Positions 10,333-18,734 of a stretch of 56,786 bases of DNA are shown here, one piece after another; position 1 is the first letter of the stretch; every line of letters begins with the position of its first letter. The notes under the pieces were generated by a model. It made no database searches, had not been told where the DNA came from, and saw only the letters and a list, made by a program, of their open reading frames with translations. Source of the DNA: Photorhabdus heterorhabditis (lineage in GTDB: Bacteria > Pseudomonadota > Gammaproteobacteria > Enterobacterales > Enterobacteriaceae); the NCBI RefSeq assembly GCF_018448905.1, contig NZ_RCWA01000030.1, positions 1 to 56,786 of the forward strand, read 5' to 3'. The position numbers were made by a program, and so were the translations under genes.

Positions 10333-10980
10333 ATGATCTTTAATAAAAAAGTTTTTCTGATTTCCCCTTTATTATTCGTTAGTAGTCAATTTAGTGTGGC
10401 ATGTAATATTGACCCAAGGGTGGAAAGTATAATAAAAAACTATGGATTACAAGAAACTAAATTGATGTCTATGTATAAAAAGTGCGAATTTGATGTGGTG
10501 AATACTGGAAATAGAATTATATTAACTAATAATGAATCCAGAAATAGTGATGAGCGCGCAGAACTAGCGATATATTGATATAGAGGAATGGGAATAGATG
10601 AATATAAACTATTTGATAGCAATAAGTATACAAGAGTTCCTTGTGCTAACATTCCGAATCGCTTTTTTAGAGTTTCTCCTGAATATACTTATGCGAAAAG
10701 CTATCCGATGAGAGAGGATAAAAAATTTGTTATAGAATTTAGAATGATAGAAACAGGCTGGTTGTATCATGAATTTACAACTAAACATAACTGCGAAATT
10801 AATATTGAATCAAGAGGAGAATCATATGGGCTTGGTGAAATAACTACATTTATAAAAGATGAGTCAAATTGTGAGCCTAAAGGTTATAAAATGGGGGATG
10901 AATTCAACAAGTGGTTATCAGAAAAGCCAGTTAAAATAGAGACGACAATTTCTTATGTACAATTACCAATATCGAAATAA
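10333..10980 (+). pseudogene. Exported toxin-like protein, paralogue 1, interrupted by in-frame TGA
   Basis: One reading frame of 216 codons is broken only by TGA at 10576-10578. The downstream paralogue (11274-11924) aligns along its whole length: signal peptide, K(T/L)xxMSxY, then YRGM, YxxGY/YAKSY, (V)VIEF, GWLYxxFTTKH, YGLG and a C-terminal (S/A)YV. At the TGA the paralogue has TGG (Trp in MYWYRGM against IY*YRGM here), so one G-to-A change explains the stop. The N-terminus is a signal peptide ending ...SVA before Cys24. The stop could be read through at low level, but no recoding element is evident, so decay is the simpler reading. Family is unknown; see the paralogue. Confidence 0.75.
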
Positions 10981-11273
10981 TTCTTAAATCTGTCCTGTGA
11001 TTATATAATTGTTGGTTTTTTTCTTTTATGCCGTTATTATATTGTTTTACATATATTCTAATAAAATATTTTTTAATTTAATCATGCTGGAATTTGTTTT
11101 TGTTTTTTCTAATTAAATAATCTACCTTATTTAGGTCAGATAATATAACAGTGTGGATTAATACAGTAGGTTAATTAATTTTATATTATCTGCAATAAGT
11201 GTTTTTCTAAATATATAATAATGAAATCAATTTAATTAGGTACCGAAAACATAAATAGACCAAGGAGATAGAT

Positions 11274-11924
11274 ATGAATTTAAATAAAAAAGCTTTCCTT
11301 ATTTCCCCGCTTTTATTAGCTATTAGTAGTGTCAGTATGGCATGTATGAAAGATCCGGAGAACATTAGAAATCAGGTGAAAGATGCAATAACGGCAAACG
11401 GATTGGCAAAAACCAAAGTAATGTCTTTATATACAAATTGTGTTCTTCGAGTTAAAGACAACACACCGAATAAATTGACACTAAAGAATGGTAAAACTGC
11501 AAATAGTGATAATGTAGAAGAAAAATCGATGTACTGGTATCGAGGAATGGAGACAAAGGAATATCAAACATTTGATAAGAATAGGAACGAGAAAATTTCT
11601 TGCGTTCAAGAAAAAAGTTTCTGTGGAATTGCGCCTCAATTCACTTACTCACAAGGTTATCTAACCAATAAAAAACCGGGTGTTGTTATTGAATTTAAGA
11701 CGGAAAAGGCAGGCTGGTTATATAATGACTTTACAACTAAACATGGATGTAAGACTAAAGCTGAAGGAGGAGGAACATATGGGCTTGGTGTAACAGGAAC
11801 ATCGGCAAGTTGTGATTCTGCATATAAGCAAAGCGGAATAGGAAATATATTTAATGGGTGGTTATCAAGTAACAAAATACAAGCTCAGGTCGCGTATGTA
11901 TTATTACAGAAAAAGAAAAAATAG
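11274..11924 (+). CDS. Exported cysteine-rich toxin-like protein, paralogue 2 (intact)
   Basis: 216-residue protein that I do not recognise with certainty. A classic signal peptide (KK, hydrophobic stretch, SVSMA cleavage near residue 23) predicts export. The mature part has six cysteines, consistent with disulfides outside the cytoplasm, and a basic KKKK tail. The pattern YRGM (residues about 86-89), then PQFTYSQGYL, VVIEFKT and a C-terminal IQAQVAYV, faintly recalls the Arg / Ser / Glu-x-Glu order of ADP-ribosyltransferase toxins. The acidic third motif is not conserved, however (IQAQ here, IETT in paralogue 1), so this is only a hypothesis. AAGGAG lies 7 bp before the ATG. It is the intact member of a tandem pair. 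Confidence 0.7.
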   Translation: MNLNKKAFLISPLLLAISSVSMACMKDPENIRNQVKDAITANGLAKTKVMSLYTNCVLRVKDNTPNKLTLKNGKTANSDNVEEKSMYWYRGMETKEYQTFDKNRNEKISCVQEKSFCGIAPQFTYSQGYLTNKKPGVVIEFKTEKAGWLYNDFTTKHGCKTKAEGGGTYGLGVTGTSASCDSAYKQSGIGNIFNGWLSSNKIQAQVAYVLLQKKKK

Positions 11925-12007
11925 GCTTCTCTGTGCTGAAACCATGCAATTATCAATCTTAAATTTGCGCAGGTAAAAATGTGAAGTGCCGCATATATGC
12001 GGCACAA

Positions 12008-12418
12008 TTAAACTGTTTTTTGTAGTTCATTGCGTGCGGCCTGAGCTAGAAAACCACTTCTGCTACCATACTCAGGATGATCATGAACAATCGTATCAAT
12101 ACGATGTAATAAACGGTGTGGCAAGGTAATATTGCTCCGTTCTGCTTTGCCATCGAATTTATCCATATTGACATCGACTAAGATCCATTGACCATCAATA
12201 TACTTACCCATGTTTTCAGCGAGATGTTCTTGCATTGTTCTGGCTTTCGGCAGCTCTGATTCATTTTGCGTTAATAATTCAAAATGTACCTCAATAGCAC
12301 TTTTAGCATCTTGCTAGGTTTCTTCCAGTGTATCGCCAGCAAAATAACAGCCGGGTACATCAGGAAACCAGCCGTTTGCACTGCTGTCTGTATCAATTTC
12401 AATAAAAGCGGGATATAC
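12008..12418 (-). pseudogene. hicB: HicB-type antitoxin remnant
   Basis: On the minus strand a HicB-like protein can be read from VYPAFIEID (12418) to ELQKTV (12010). It has the partial RNase-H-like HicB fold (NGWFPDVPGC, AGDTLEET) followed by a ribbon-helix-helix domain (ERSNITLPHRLLHRIDT, SGFLAQAARNEL). The frame is stopped by TAG at 12314-12316. The natural start is gone, because the reading frame runs directly into a copy of the dispersed palindromic repeat at 12414 with a TGA just upstream. The intact piece from the ATG at 12235 holds only the C-terminal half. The expected toxin gene hicA is absent on both sides. A dead toxin-antitoxin locus is the likely reading. Confidence 0.85.
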
Positions 12419-12528
12419 CCGTCATCTTTCAAGTTGCTGCTTTGTTGGCTGCGTTCCACATAGTTATCTATGCTCCTAGGGATGCGTTCACTTGCCGCCG
12501 CACTGCAACTTGAAATCCATAGGGTATA
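12414..12528. repeat. Dispersed palindromic repeat, copy A (115 bp)
   Basis: Imperfect palindrome with ends TATACCC...TTTCAAGTTGC and the inverted GCAACTTGAAA...GGGTATA. Related copies lie at 16378, 23457, 45990 and 52386. This one replaces the 5' end of hicB. Confidence 0.8.
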
Positions 12529-12640
12529 ACATATTTTTTCTCCTTAATTTGAATGTTTCGAGTTACTTCATTAGAGAACATTATATTTAATAAATTGGCA
12601 TAATTTTCCAATCTTATCTCTTTCTGGAGATAAAAAGAAA

Positions 12641-12680
12641 ATAAAAAGGCTGAATCCAGTGAGTACAGGATTCAGCCTTT
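12641..12680 (-). terminator. Native pta terminator (minus strand), left behind at the duplicated pta end
   Basis: A 13-bp perfect stem (12668-12680 with 12645-12657, core GGCTGAATCC) has a 10-nt loop and a run of T when read on the minus strand. It sits 35 bp beyond the stop codon of the truncated pta copy, exactly where a pta terminator belongs. Confidence 0.85.
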
Positions 12681-12704
12681 ATCAGTTACTAATCTGCTAT
12701 GGAT

Positions 12705-12834
12705 AAGAAGCGGTTACGCTTCTCCCTGTGCTGATTGAATCGCAGTCAGTGCGACAGTGTAAACAATATCGTCTACCAAAGCGCCACGGGACAAATCGTT
12801 CACTGGTTTGCGCATACCTTGCAGCATTGGCCCG
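12705..12834 (-). repeat. 130-bp direct repeat, left copy (pta 3' end)
   Basis: Identical at every base to 16515-16644. It contains the last 40 codons of pta, with the stop complement at 12714-12716, plus 9 bp beyond. At 12835 the identity ends abruptly in unrelated AT-rich DNA. Confidence 0.95.
12714..12834 (-). pseudogene. pta: Truncated pta 3' fragment
   Basis: The C-terminal 40 codons of phosphate acetyltransferase without the rest of the gene, identical to the end of the complete pta at 16524-18665. It has no start signal and is followed by the native terminator, so it is the original gene end displaced by the DNA now lying at 12835-16514. Confidence 0.9.
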
Positions 12835-13145
12835 CAAGGGCTGGTTGGAAGAAGAGTATAATTATGAAATGACTTCTTTAGAAAATTAGTAAATAAAATT
12901 TTGTATTATTTAGTGATTATTGTATATCGGTTATACTGTGTTTTTAATAAATAACAATTAATAAGCGTAAGAAGTTATAAAACATAAAAATATAACTTTG
13001 ATTTATAATTTCATTAAAGTCACAAAATATAATAATATAGAATCTTAAAGTGTGTTTTTATTCTGGTAATTACTTTAATAACTGATAATATAGTTTAAAA
13101 CACATAATTAAATTAAATTAAATTAAAATAACTAAGGGTATAAAA
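12835..13145. other. AT-rich leader region of the oxygenase gene
   Basis: About 310 bp with no open reading frame of note. The base composition is much more AT-rich than the flanking pta sequence. It contains the pentanucleotide tandem repeat listed separately and an AAGGG ribosome binding site at 13134-13138. No integrase gene or tRNA is present. Confidence 0.5.
13106..13125 (+). repeat. (AATTA)4 tandem repeat upstream of the oxygenase gene
   Basis: Four exact copies of AATTA end 20 bp before the ATG at 13146, in the likely -10/5' leader region. A change in copy number would alter promoter or leader spacing. Confidence 0.7.
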
Positions 13146-14240
13146 ATGGAATGTAATCTAGTTGTAGAAAAAAATAAAAAGATGATTTCATCGGATACTG
13201 TACAAAAAAATAAGGAAATTAACTTATTTATATTTAATGAACATCAAGCTAACCTGCTTCACTATTTTTCCGAAGATATTGCTAAACGTGGTGGTCCACA
13301 GGTTAGCGGAATTAGAATGATTGTGGTACAAGCTGGTATTGAATTAAAACAAACATTTTCAGAAATCCAACAAGAAGTGATCAGAATATATTCTGATGGT
13401 TTAATGTCCGCTCTAGTTTTTGAAGGGATGAAAAAAGTTACCAATGATATACTCCCTGATAAATTACCCTCGTTTTCTTCACTAGATAATCAATATGCTA
13501 TCCTTTATTTGGCGGCTCGTAATCAAATCTTACTGGAACTTGTTGAACATAGAGCTTTTGCATATGATATTGAAAATTATGATAAAATAGTGCGTCTGGT
13601 TGCTCATTTTAAAGAGGGAGGTTTGCAGGATATTGATTCTGAAAATAATAGAGTAGAATTAAGTTCTCATTCAGGCTTATCCCTTGGCCCTCACACCGAA
13701 GGACCATATTGGAGCGCAGTGAAAGTTAAAAATAGTCATTCTCCTTCACCGTCTTCTTTGATTTTATCATCAATGTGGAATCCTCTAATGGAACCTACAT
13801 TTGTTATTCCAATGCCTGAAGTATTAGAAAGGGTTGGTGCAACTAATGTTTTGGCTCTGTCGTCATGCAACTTTAATTTTACATATAGTGACTCTTATGC
13901 CGACGAAAAGGAAGAAGATGGTAAGGGGGTATCTATAATAGATTTTAATGAAAAATTCTCTTTCTCTATCCGATATAACTCCTACCGTTTTTCTGTTGAT
14001 GAAAAAGCCTCAGATGTTGTCAAGAAAGCATATGAAATATTTTGTCAGGCAGTTAACGATGCTATACCGTATCGATATGTATTAACACAGGAATCTGCAA
14101 TTGCTATTAATAATTATCGAGCATTACATTGTCGGGATATAGTAAAGGATAATCGTCGATTGTTAGTTCGGTTGTTTGGTCTTGCAAAATATGCGGAAGG
14201 AGTTGTTATCTCAGATGATCCTTTATTGCTTAAAGGCTAA
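13146..14240 (+). CDS. Fe(II)/2-oxoglutarate-dependent oxygenase, clavaminate synthase/VioC-like
   Basis: 364 residues. The metal-binding facial triad of the clavaminate-synthase-like group is visible: His183 and Glu185 in LGPHTEGPYW and distal His328 in NNYRALHCRD. Arg342 (RRLLVRLFG), 14 residues after that His, is in the expected 2-oxoglutarate-binding place. This HxE...H...R layout and the NYRALH block are those of VioC, AsnO, OrfP and related hydroxylases of free or carrier-bound amino acids (arginine, asparagine, lysine). A hydroxylated amino acid product is therefore likely, but the substrate cannot be read from sequence. It lies on the inserted segment with a TauE/SafE permease 286 bp downstream in the same direction. 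Cytoplasmic, no signal peptide. Confidence 0.8.
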   Translation: MECNLVVEKNKKMISSDTVQKNKEINLFIFNEHQANLLHYFSEDIAKRGGPQVSGIRMIVVQAGIELKQTFSEIQQEVIRIYSDGLMSALVFEGMKKVTNDILPDKLPSFSSLDNQYAILYLAARNQILLELVEHRAFAYDIENYDKIVRLVAHFKEGGLQDIDSENNRVELSSHSGLSLGPHTEGPYWSAVKVKNSHSPSPSSLILSSMWNPLMEPTFVIPMPEVLERVGATNVLALSSCNFNFTYSDSYADEKEEDGKGVSIIDFNEKFSFSIRYNSYRFSVDEKASDVVKKAYEIFCQAVNDAIPYRYVLTQESAIAINNYRALHCRDIVKDNRRLLVRLFGLAKYAEGVVISDDPLLLKG

Positions 14241-14526
14241 ATAATTACTCGTTGTGTTATTACAATGAAATTTAATAAAGTATAGTTATATTTAATTTTT
14301 AATTATTTGGAATGCTATATTAAATGGCACTTTTAAAGTGTTGGACTAAAGTGCTGCACTTATTATGTGAATCCAAGGGTTTTTTTGATTGGATTTTTAA
14401 GTATGTCACATTCTTTTGCAAAAAGGGTTGACTGAGTATGAAGTACAATTATGAAATTCTATTGAATAGCTTGCATTATTAATAATTTAAGCTATTTTAA
14501 AACGTTTAATAATATATGGAATCATT

Positions 14527-15309
14527 ATGGAATGGGACCTAATAGGCATACTAGCAACTATTGCTTTTTTGGCAGGTTTTTTTGATGCAATAGCAGGTGG
14601 AGGAGGATTAATAACATTGCCCGCGCTATTTCTAGCAGGAATAGAACCTATCAGTGCTATGGCAACTAATAAACTTCAAGCAACTTCGGCTAGTATATCA
14701 GCTACTGTAATTTTTGCGCGTAATGGATTGATTGAGTGGAGAAATTCAGTATTTTTAGTACTTTTTAGCCTATTAGGAGGAGTTAGTGGTGCATTATTTG
14801 TTAGTGTGGTTAGTAAGAGAGTATTAGAAGCTTGTGTGCCAATATTATTAATCGTCGTCGCAATTTATTTTATCTTCGCTCCGAAACTTAGTGGGAGAAG
14901 TAATAGGAAAAGAATATCTGTATTGTTATTTTCATTTTTAATCGCTCCGGTACTTGGTTTTTATGATGGCATATTTGGACCAGGAACGGGTTCTTTTCTC
15001 ATGATGAGTTTTATGTTCTTCTGTGGCCTTGAGATGATGCGGGCAATGAGTTTTACTAAGTTAGCAAATGCTTCATGCAATATTGGTGCATTGTTCATTT
15101 TTATCACTAAAGGCGTCATTATATGGCCGTTAGCCTTAGCAATGGCTATAGCGTCCTTTGCTGGAGCACAGTTAGGCGCACGTTATGCTGTTAAAATAGG
15201 TCCTCGTTTAATAAGGCCGATGCTGATATTGGTATGCTGTGTGTTAGCGATTAAACTTATTAGTGCTGAAAACAACCCGCTACGGATTATGATCCTTAAT
15301 CTTCTATAA
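14527..15309 (+). CDS. TauE/SafE (TSUP) family membrane transporter
   Basis: 260-residue polytopic inner-membrane protein with about eight hydrophobic segments and the family's N-terminal glycine-rich motif FFDAIAGGGGLITLPAL. The repeat of that motif is FYDGIFGPGTGSF in the second half. TSUP proteins move small organic anions or sulfur compounds, often as exporters. Its place after the oxygenase on the inserted cassette suggests export of the oxygenase product or uptake of its substrate; that is inference only. Codon use is AT-rich, like the oxygenase gene. An ATG with weak upstream GGAAT is used. Confidence 0.85.
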   Translation: MEWDLIGILATIAFLAGFFDAIAGGGGLITLPALFLAGIEPISAMATNKLQATSASISATVIFARNGLIEWRNSVFLVLFSLLGGVSGALFVSVVSKRVLEACVPILLIVVAIYFIFAPKLSGRSNRKRISVLLFSFLIAPVLGFYDGIFGPGTGSFLMMSFMFFCGLEMMRAMSFTKLANASCNIGALFIFITKGVIIWPLALAMAIASFAGAQLGARYAVKIGPRLIRPMLILVCCVLAIKLISAENNPLRIMILNLL

Positions 15310-15369
15310 ATTGTACTGAATTAAAATAAATCACTAAGCGGACTGAATTATGCCCAATTTCATTAATTA

Positions 15370-16346
15370 ACCTCAGCTTCGTTTAAAAATAGCGATATCA
15401 CAATCCCGTAAATTCAAGCTCGGTTTTTTAGGTTGGAATGTATAAGCAATTAGGCCAGCGACGATTTCCAATAAAAAACCGAGCTGACTGCGGTGTCTTG
15501 AATGCTCTATCTGAGAAATATTTTTAAGCTGAACCACGACCGTTTCTATCAAAAATCGCCTTCTTAACATCAGCTTATCCCAGAGAGATAATTCTTTTGC
15601 CTTCATGTTATTACGGACATGAGTGATTAACGTTATTCCTTCTGCTTCTAGTTCATCGCACAAAGCCTGCGACAAATACCCTTTATCACCATATAAACAT
15701 CCGGTTAACCCTTGTACCAGCGCTTTGACGGGATGGCGATCATCCTTATTTCCTGAAGTCAACTTCACTGCCAGAAGTTCACCACAATCATTGATAACCC
15801 GATGAAGTTTAAAGCCATAAAACCAGCCGGTACTGGTTTTCCCTCGCTGTGCGATGCCCTGAAATACGCGATGACGGGGAATACGGAGATTGTGGCAAAC
15901 GGCAATTTTGGTTGAATCAATAAAAGTGATCCCCTGGGTTTCAGCCTTGCGTGACGAAAGAAAAGCACAAAGAGGAATGAGCGCCCTTTGCTTCAAGGTT
16001 AACATCCGGGTGTAGCTGACCAACTGGGGAAAATCGGCCTGAAGATAGTGTTTAACCTGCTGAATATAAAACGTTTTAAAATCACGATAATGGCTCATGT
16101 GGAATAGAATGAGTATCGTCATGACTTCACTGAGAGAAAGGGAAGCTTCGCGGCGACGTTTGAGCAAACCATGTTCAATTAACTGTTGATGCCAGAGAGG
16201 AATAAATTTTTGGCAAAAGTCATCGACGCAGCAGTAAAGTTCTTCTAAATTAAACATGCCTGAGGATCTCCACGATTTTGTTTTCTTTGACAAAAACTTT
16301 GATCGTGCCTCAGGCACTTAGTTCCCTTCTTAAGCAAACCTCAGGT
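15370..16346 (-). mobile_element. IS982-family insertion sequence
   Basis: A complete element of about 977 bp with one transposase gene. The ends form imperfect inverted repeats: ACCTCAGCTTCG...TTAA at 15370 and ACCTGAGGTTTGCTTAA read from 16346 on the other strand. Flanks TTAATTA (15363-15369) and TAAATTA (16347-16353) could be a degenerate target duplication. The right end lies 11 bp from a truncated MITE/repeat fragment. Confidence 0.85.
15373..16257 (-). CDS. IS982-family transposase
   Basis: DDE transposase of about 294 residues. Family blocks are clear: CCVDDFCQKF near the start, RREASLSLSEVMTI, HYRDFKTFY, the first Asp in ITFIDSTKIAVCH, GNKDDRHPV, the second Asp in LYGDKGY, the Glu in RRRFLIETV, and QIEHSRHRS with LIAYTF at the end. 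I took the ATG at 16257 because it has GGAG 10 nt upstream and matches the usual N-terminus MFNLEELY. A GTG at 16317 would add 20 residues. The gene is uninterrupted, so the element may still be active. Confidence 0.88.
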   Translation of the reverse strand: MFNLEELYCCVDDFCQKFIPLWHQQLIEHGLLKRRREASLSLSEVMTILILFHMSHYRDFKTFYIQQVKHYLQADFPQLVSYTRMLTLKQRALIPLCAFLSSRKAETQGITFIDSTKIAVCHNLRIPRHRVFQGIAQRGKTSTGWFYGFKLHRVINDCGELLAVKLTSGNKDDRHPVKALVQGLTGCLYGDKGYLSQALCDELEAEGITLITHVRNNMKAKELSLWDKLMLRRRFLIETVVVQLKNISQIEHSRHRSQLGFLLEIVAGLIAYTFQPKKPSLNLRDCDIAIFKRS

Positions 16347-16357
16347 TAAATTAAATA

Positions 16358-16436
16358 CAAAGTGGAATCCCGCCCTGGTGACCGGGGTGAGTGAGTGCAG
16401 CCAACAAAGAGGTAACTTGAAAAGATAACGGGTATA
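16358..16436 (-). repeat. Dispersed repeat, half copy B joined to a MITE end
   Basis: 16378-16436 is one half of the palindromic repeat, ending AGATAACGGGTATA. 16358-16377 is the 20-bp end of the CAGGGCGGGAT element described at 52444. The same junction GGTCAC/CAGGGCGGGATT occurs at 52443/52444, so the two loci share a composite structure. Confidence 0.7.
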
Positions 16437-16457
16437 TAACGCAGAAGAATAAATTCA

Positions 16458-16490
16458 AAGGTCTGAATCTTATTAAAGAGGTCAGACCTT
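16458..16490 (-). terminator. Substitute terminator for the rebuilt pta gene
   Basis: A 9-bp perfect stem AAGGTCTGA (16458-16466) pairs with 16482-16490 and is followed on the minus strand by a T-rich tail. It lies 34 bp past the pta stop codon, in DNA unrelated to the native pta downstream region. Confidence 0.6.
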
Positions 16491-16514
16491 GATTAATTTA
16501 ATTGGGGCAAGTGC

Positions 16515-16644
16515 AAGAAGCGGTTACGCTTCTCCCTGTGCTGATTGAATCGCAGTCAGTGCGACAGTGTAAACAATATCGTCTACCAAAGCGCCACGGG
16601 ACAAATCGTTCACTGGTTTGCGCATACCTTGCAGCATTGGCCCG
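16515..16644 (-). repeat. 130-bp direct repeat, right copy (pta 3' end)
   Basis: Identical to 12705-12834. This copy is continuous with the complete pta gene; identity stops at 16645, where only the full gene continues. Confidence 0.95.
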
Positions 16645-18665
16645 ATTGAAACCAGATCCGCAGAACGTTGTACTGCTTTGTAGGTGGTGTTACCGGTATT
16701 CAGATCAGGGAAGATGAACACGGTAGCTTGACCGGCAACCGGTGAGTTGGGTGCTTTGGATTTCGCCACATCTGCCATGATTGCGGCGTCATATTGCAAT
16801 GGGCCGTCAATGATCAGATCTGGACGTTTTTCCTGCGCTAAACGAGTTGCTTCACGAACTTTTTCAACATCACTACCTGCACCAGAGTTACCGGTAGAGT
16901 AGGAGATCATGGCAACACGTGGCTCGATACCAAATGCTTTAGCTGAATCTGCCGATTGAATGGCGATTTCAGACAGTTGTTCAGCCGTCGGATCTGGGTT
17001 GATCGCACAGTCACCGTAAACCAGAACTTGTTCTGGTAGCAGCATAAAGAATACGGATGATACCAATGAGCTACCCGGTGCAGTTTTGATTAACTGCAAT
17101 GGTGGGCGGATGGTGTTTGCTGTGGTGTGTACTGCACCGGAAACCAAACCGTCAACTTCGCTCTGTTCCAGCATCAGTGTACCCAGAACAACGTTATCTT
17201 CCAGTTGTTCACGTGCAACGACTTCAGTCATACCTTTGTTTTTGCGCAGTTCAACCAGACGCGGAACATAACGCTCACGTACGGCAACCGGATCAACAAT
17301 TTCGATACCGGTACCCAATTCTACTCCTTGAGCAGCAGCAACACGACGGATCTCTTCGGGATCGCCCAGCAGAATACATTGTGCAATACCACGGTCAGCA
17401 CAGATAGAAGCTGCTTTCACGGTACGAGGTTCATCACCTTCCGGTAGCACAATCCGCTTGCCTGCTTTGCGTGCCAGTTCTGTTAATTGATAACGGAATG
17501 CTGGTGGAGACAGACGGTGTGGGCGTTCAGAATTCGCTGTCAGGGAATCGATCCACTCTTTATTGATATGTTGGGCAACATAGTTTTGCAGCTTTTCGAT
17601 ACGTTCATGGTCATCTGCGGGCACTTCAAGGCTGAAACTTTGCAGGCTCAGGGAAGTTTGCCAAGTGTTGGTGTCAACCATAAAGACTGGCAGGCCCGTT
17701 CCGAAAGCGCGTTCACACAATTGTTTAATGGGTTCATCGATGGCATAACCTCCGGTCAACAGAATTGCACCGATTTCAATACCATTCATGGCAGCCAGAC
17801 AGGCTGAAACCAGAACATCTGGGCGATCAGCAGAAGTGACCAGCAGGGAACCCGGACGGAAATGTTCCAACATATGTGGAATGCTACGTGCACAGAAAGT
17901 CACGGATTTCACCCGACGGGTTTTGATCGCACCTTCATTGATAATACGGGCGTTCAGGTGTTTTGCCATATCAATTGCGCGTGTTGCAATCAGGTCAAAA
18001 CTCCATGGAATGCAGCCGAGAATTGGTAGCGGACTATTTTTGAATAATGTATTTGGATCGATGTTAGCAACTATTGCTTTAGAGGATTCATCGAAAATTT
18101 CTGACAGGTCAGGTCGGGTACGGCCTTGATCGTCAACTGGCGCATTCAGTTTGTTAATAATAACACCGGTGATGTTCTGGTTTTTGCTGCCACCAAATTC
18201 AGCACGAGCCAGTTCAACACGTTCTTTTAACAGTTCCTGGGAATCATTACCCAGCGCCAGTACGAACACAATTTCAGCGTTCAGGGTTTTGGCGATTTCA
18301 TAGTTCAGAGACTGAGCGAACGGATGTTTACGAGTTGGAACCAGACCTTCAATCAGGATAACTTCTGCGTCTTTGGTGTTTTCGTGGTAAAGGGCCACGA
18401 TCTTTTCCATCAGTACATCTTTCTGATTCGTCGTCAGTAAGGATTCCACATAGGCCATATCCAGCGGTTCAGCGGTTTTAATGCTGGAATGAGAGCGGAT
18501 GATTGTGGTGGTCTGGTCTTGTGAGCCACCGCAACGAGCTTGGGCTATGGGTTTGAAAACACTCAGGCTGACGCCTTTTTGCTCCATTGAGCGGATCACA
18601 CCTAAACTAACACTGGTCAAGCCGACGCTGGTGCTGGTAGGGATCAACATAATTGTACGGGACAC
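16524..18665 (-). CDS. pta: Phosphate acetyltransferase Pta
   Basis: Interconverts acetyl-CoA and acetyl phosphate; with AckA it forms the acetate overflow and ATP-generating route, and acetyl phosphate also acts as a signal. 713 residues, the long enterobacterial form. The N-terminal part is CobQ/BioD-like ([21 protein letters not shown]), a DRTGG domain is in the middle, and the C-terminal phosphotransacetylase domain has [39 protein letters not shown] and FPDLNTGN. It lies 69 bp after ackA on the same strand. Its last 120 bp are duplicated 3.8 kb away (12714-12834), yet the reading frame here is full length. Confidence 0.96.
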   Translation of the reverse strand: MSRTIMLIPTSTSVGLTSVSLGVIRSMEQKGVSLSVFKPIAQARCGGSQDQTTTIIRSHSSIKTAEPLDMAYVESLLTTNQKDVLMEKIVALYHENTKDAEVILIEGLVPTRKHPFAQSLNYEIAKTLNAEIVFVLALGNDSQELLKERVELARAEFGGSKNQNITGVIINKLNAPVDDQGRTRPDLSEIFDESSKAIVANIDPNTLFKNSPLPILGCIPWSFDLIATRAIDMAKHLNARIINEGAIKTRRVKSVTFCARSIPHMLEHFRPGSLLVTSADRPDVLVSACLAAMNGIEIGAILLTGGYAIDEPIKQLCERAFGTGLPVFMVDTNTWQTSLSLQSFSLEVPADDHERIEKLQNYVAQHINKEWIDSLTANSERPHRLSPPAFRYQLTELARKAGKRIVLPEGDEPRTVKAASICADRGIAQCILLGDPEEIRRVAAAQGVELGTGIEIVDPVAVRERYVPRLVELRKNKGMTEVVAREQLEDNVVLGTLMLEQSEVDGLVSGAVHTTANTIRPPLQLIKTAPGSSLVSSVFFMLLPEQVLVYGDCAINPDPTAEQLSEIAIQSADSAKAFGIEPRVAMISYSTGNSGAGSDVEKVREATRLAQEKRPDLIIDGPLQYDAAIMADVAKSKAPNSPVAGQATVFIFPDLNTGNTTYKAVQRSADLVSIGPMLQGMRKPVNDLSRGALVDDIVYTVALTAIQSAQGEA

Positions 18666-18734
18666 GGAAACCTCTTTACGGTTGCTCGTTGGTCAAAAGA
18701 GTACCGCCAGCATGGGCTGGCGGTTGGCAAAATA

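Noticed and set aside
11274-11924. Assignment as a lipoprotein because Cys follows the signal peptide
   Set aside because: The residue three before the Cys is Ser in both paralogues instead of the Leu/Val/Ile of a lipobox; ordinary signal-peptidase cleavage with a disulfide Cys fits better.
12271-12459. 62-codon minus-strand frame beside hicB
   Set aside because: It is another frame of the hicB remnant and repeat copy A; the real homology (VYPAFIEID...) is in the hicB frame.
12705-12834. tRNA gene as the integration target
   Set aside because: The repeated sequence is the coding 3' end of pta; no cloverleaf or tRNA-like sequence lies in or near it.
17086-18129. Several 60-113-codon plus-strand frames opposite pta
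   Set aside because: Shadow frames on the complement of a well-conserved gene; no independent features.
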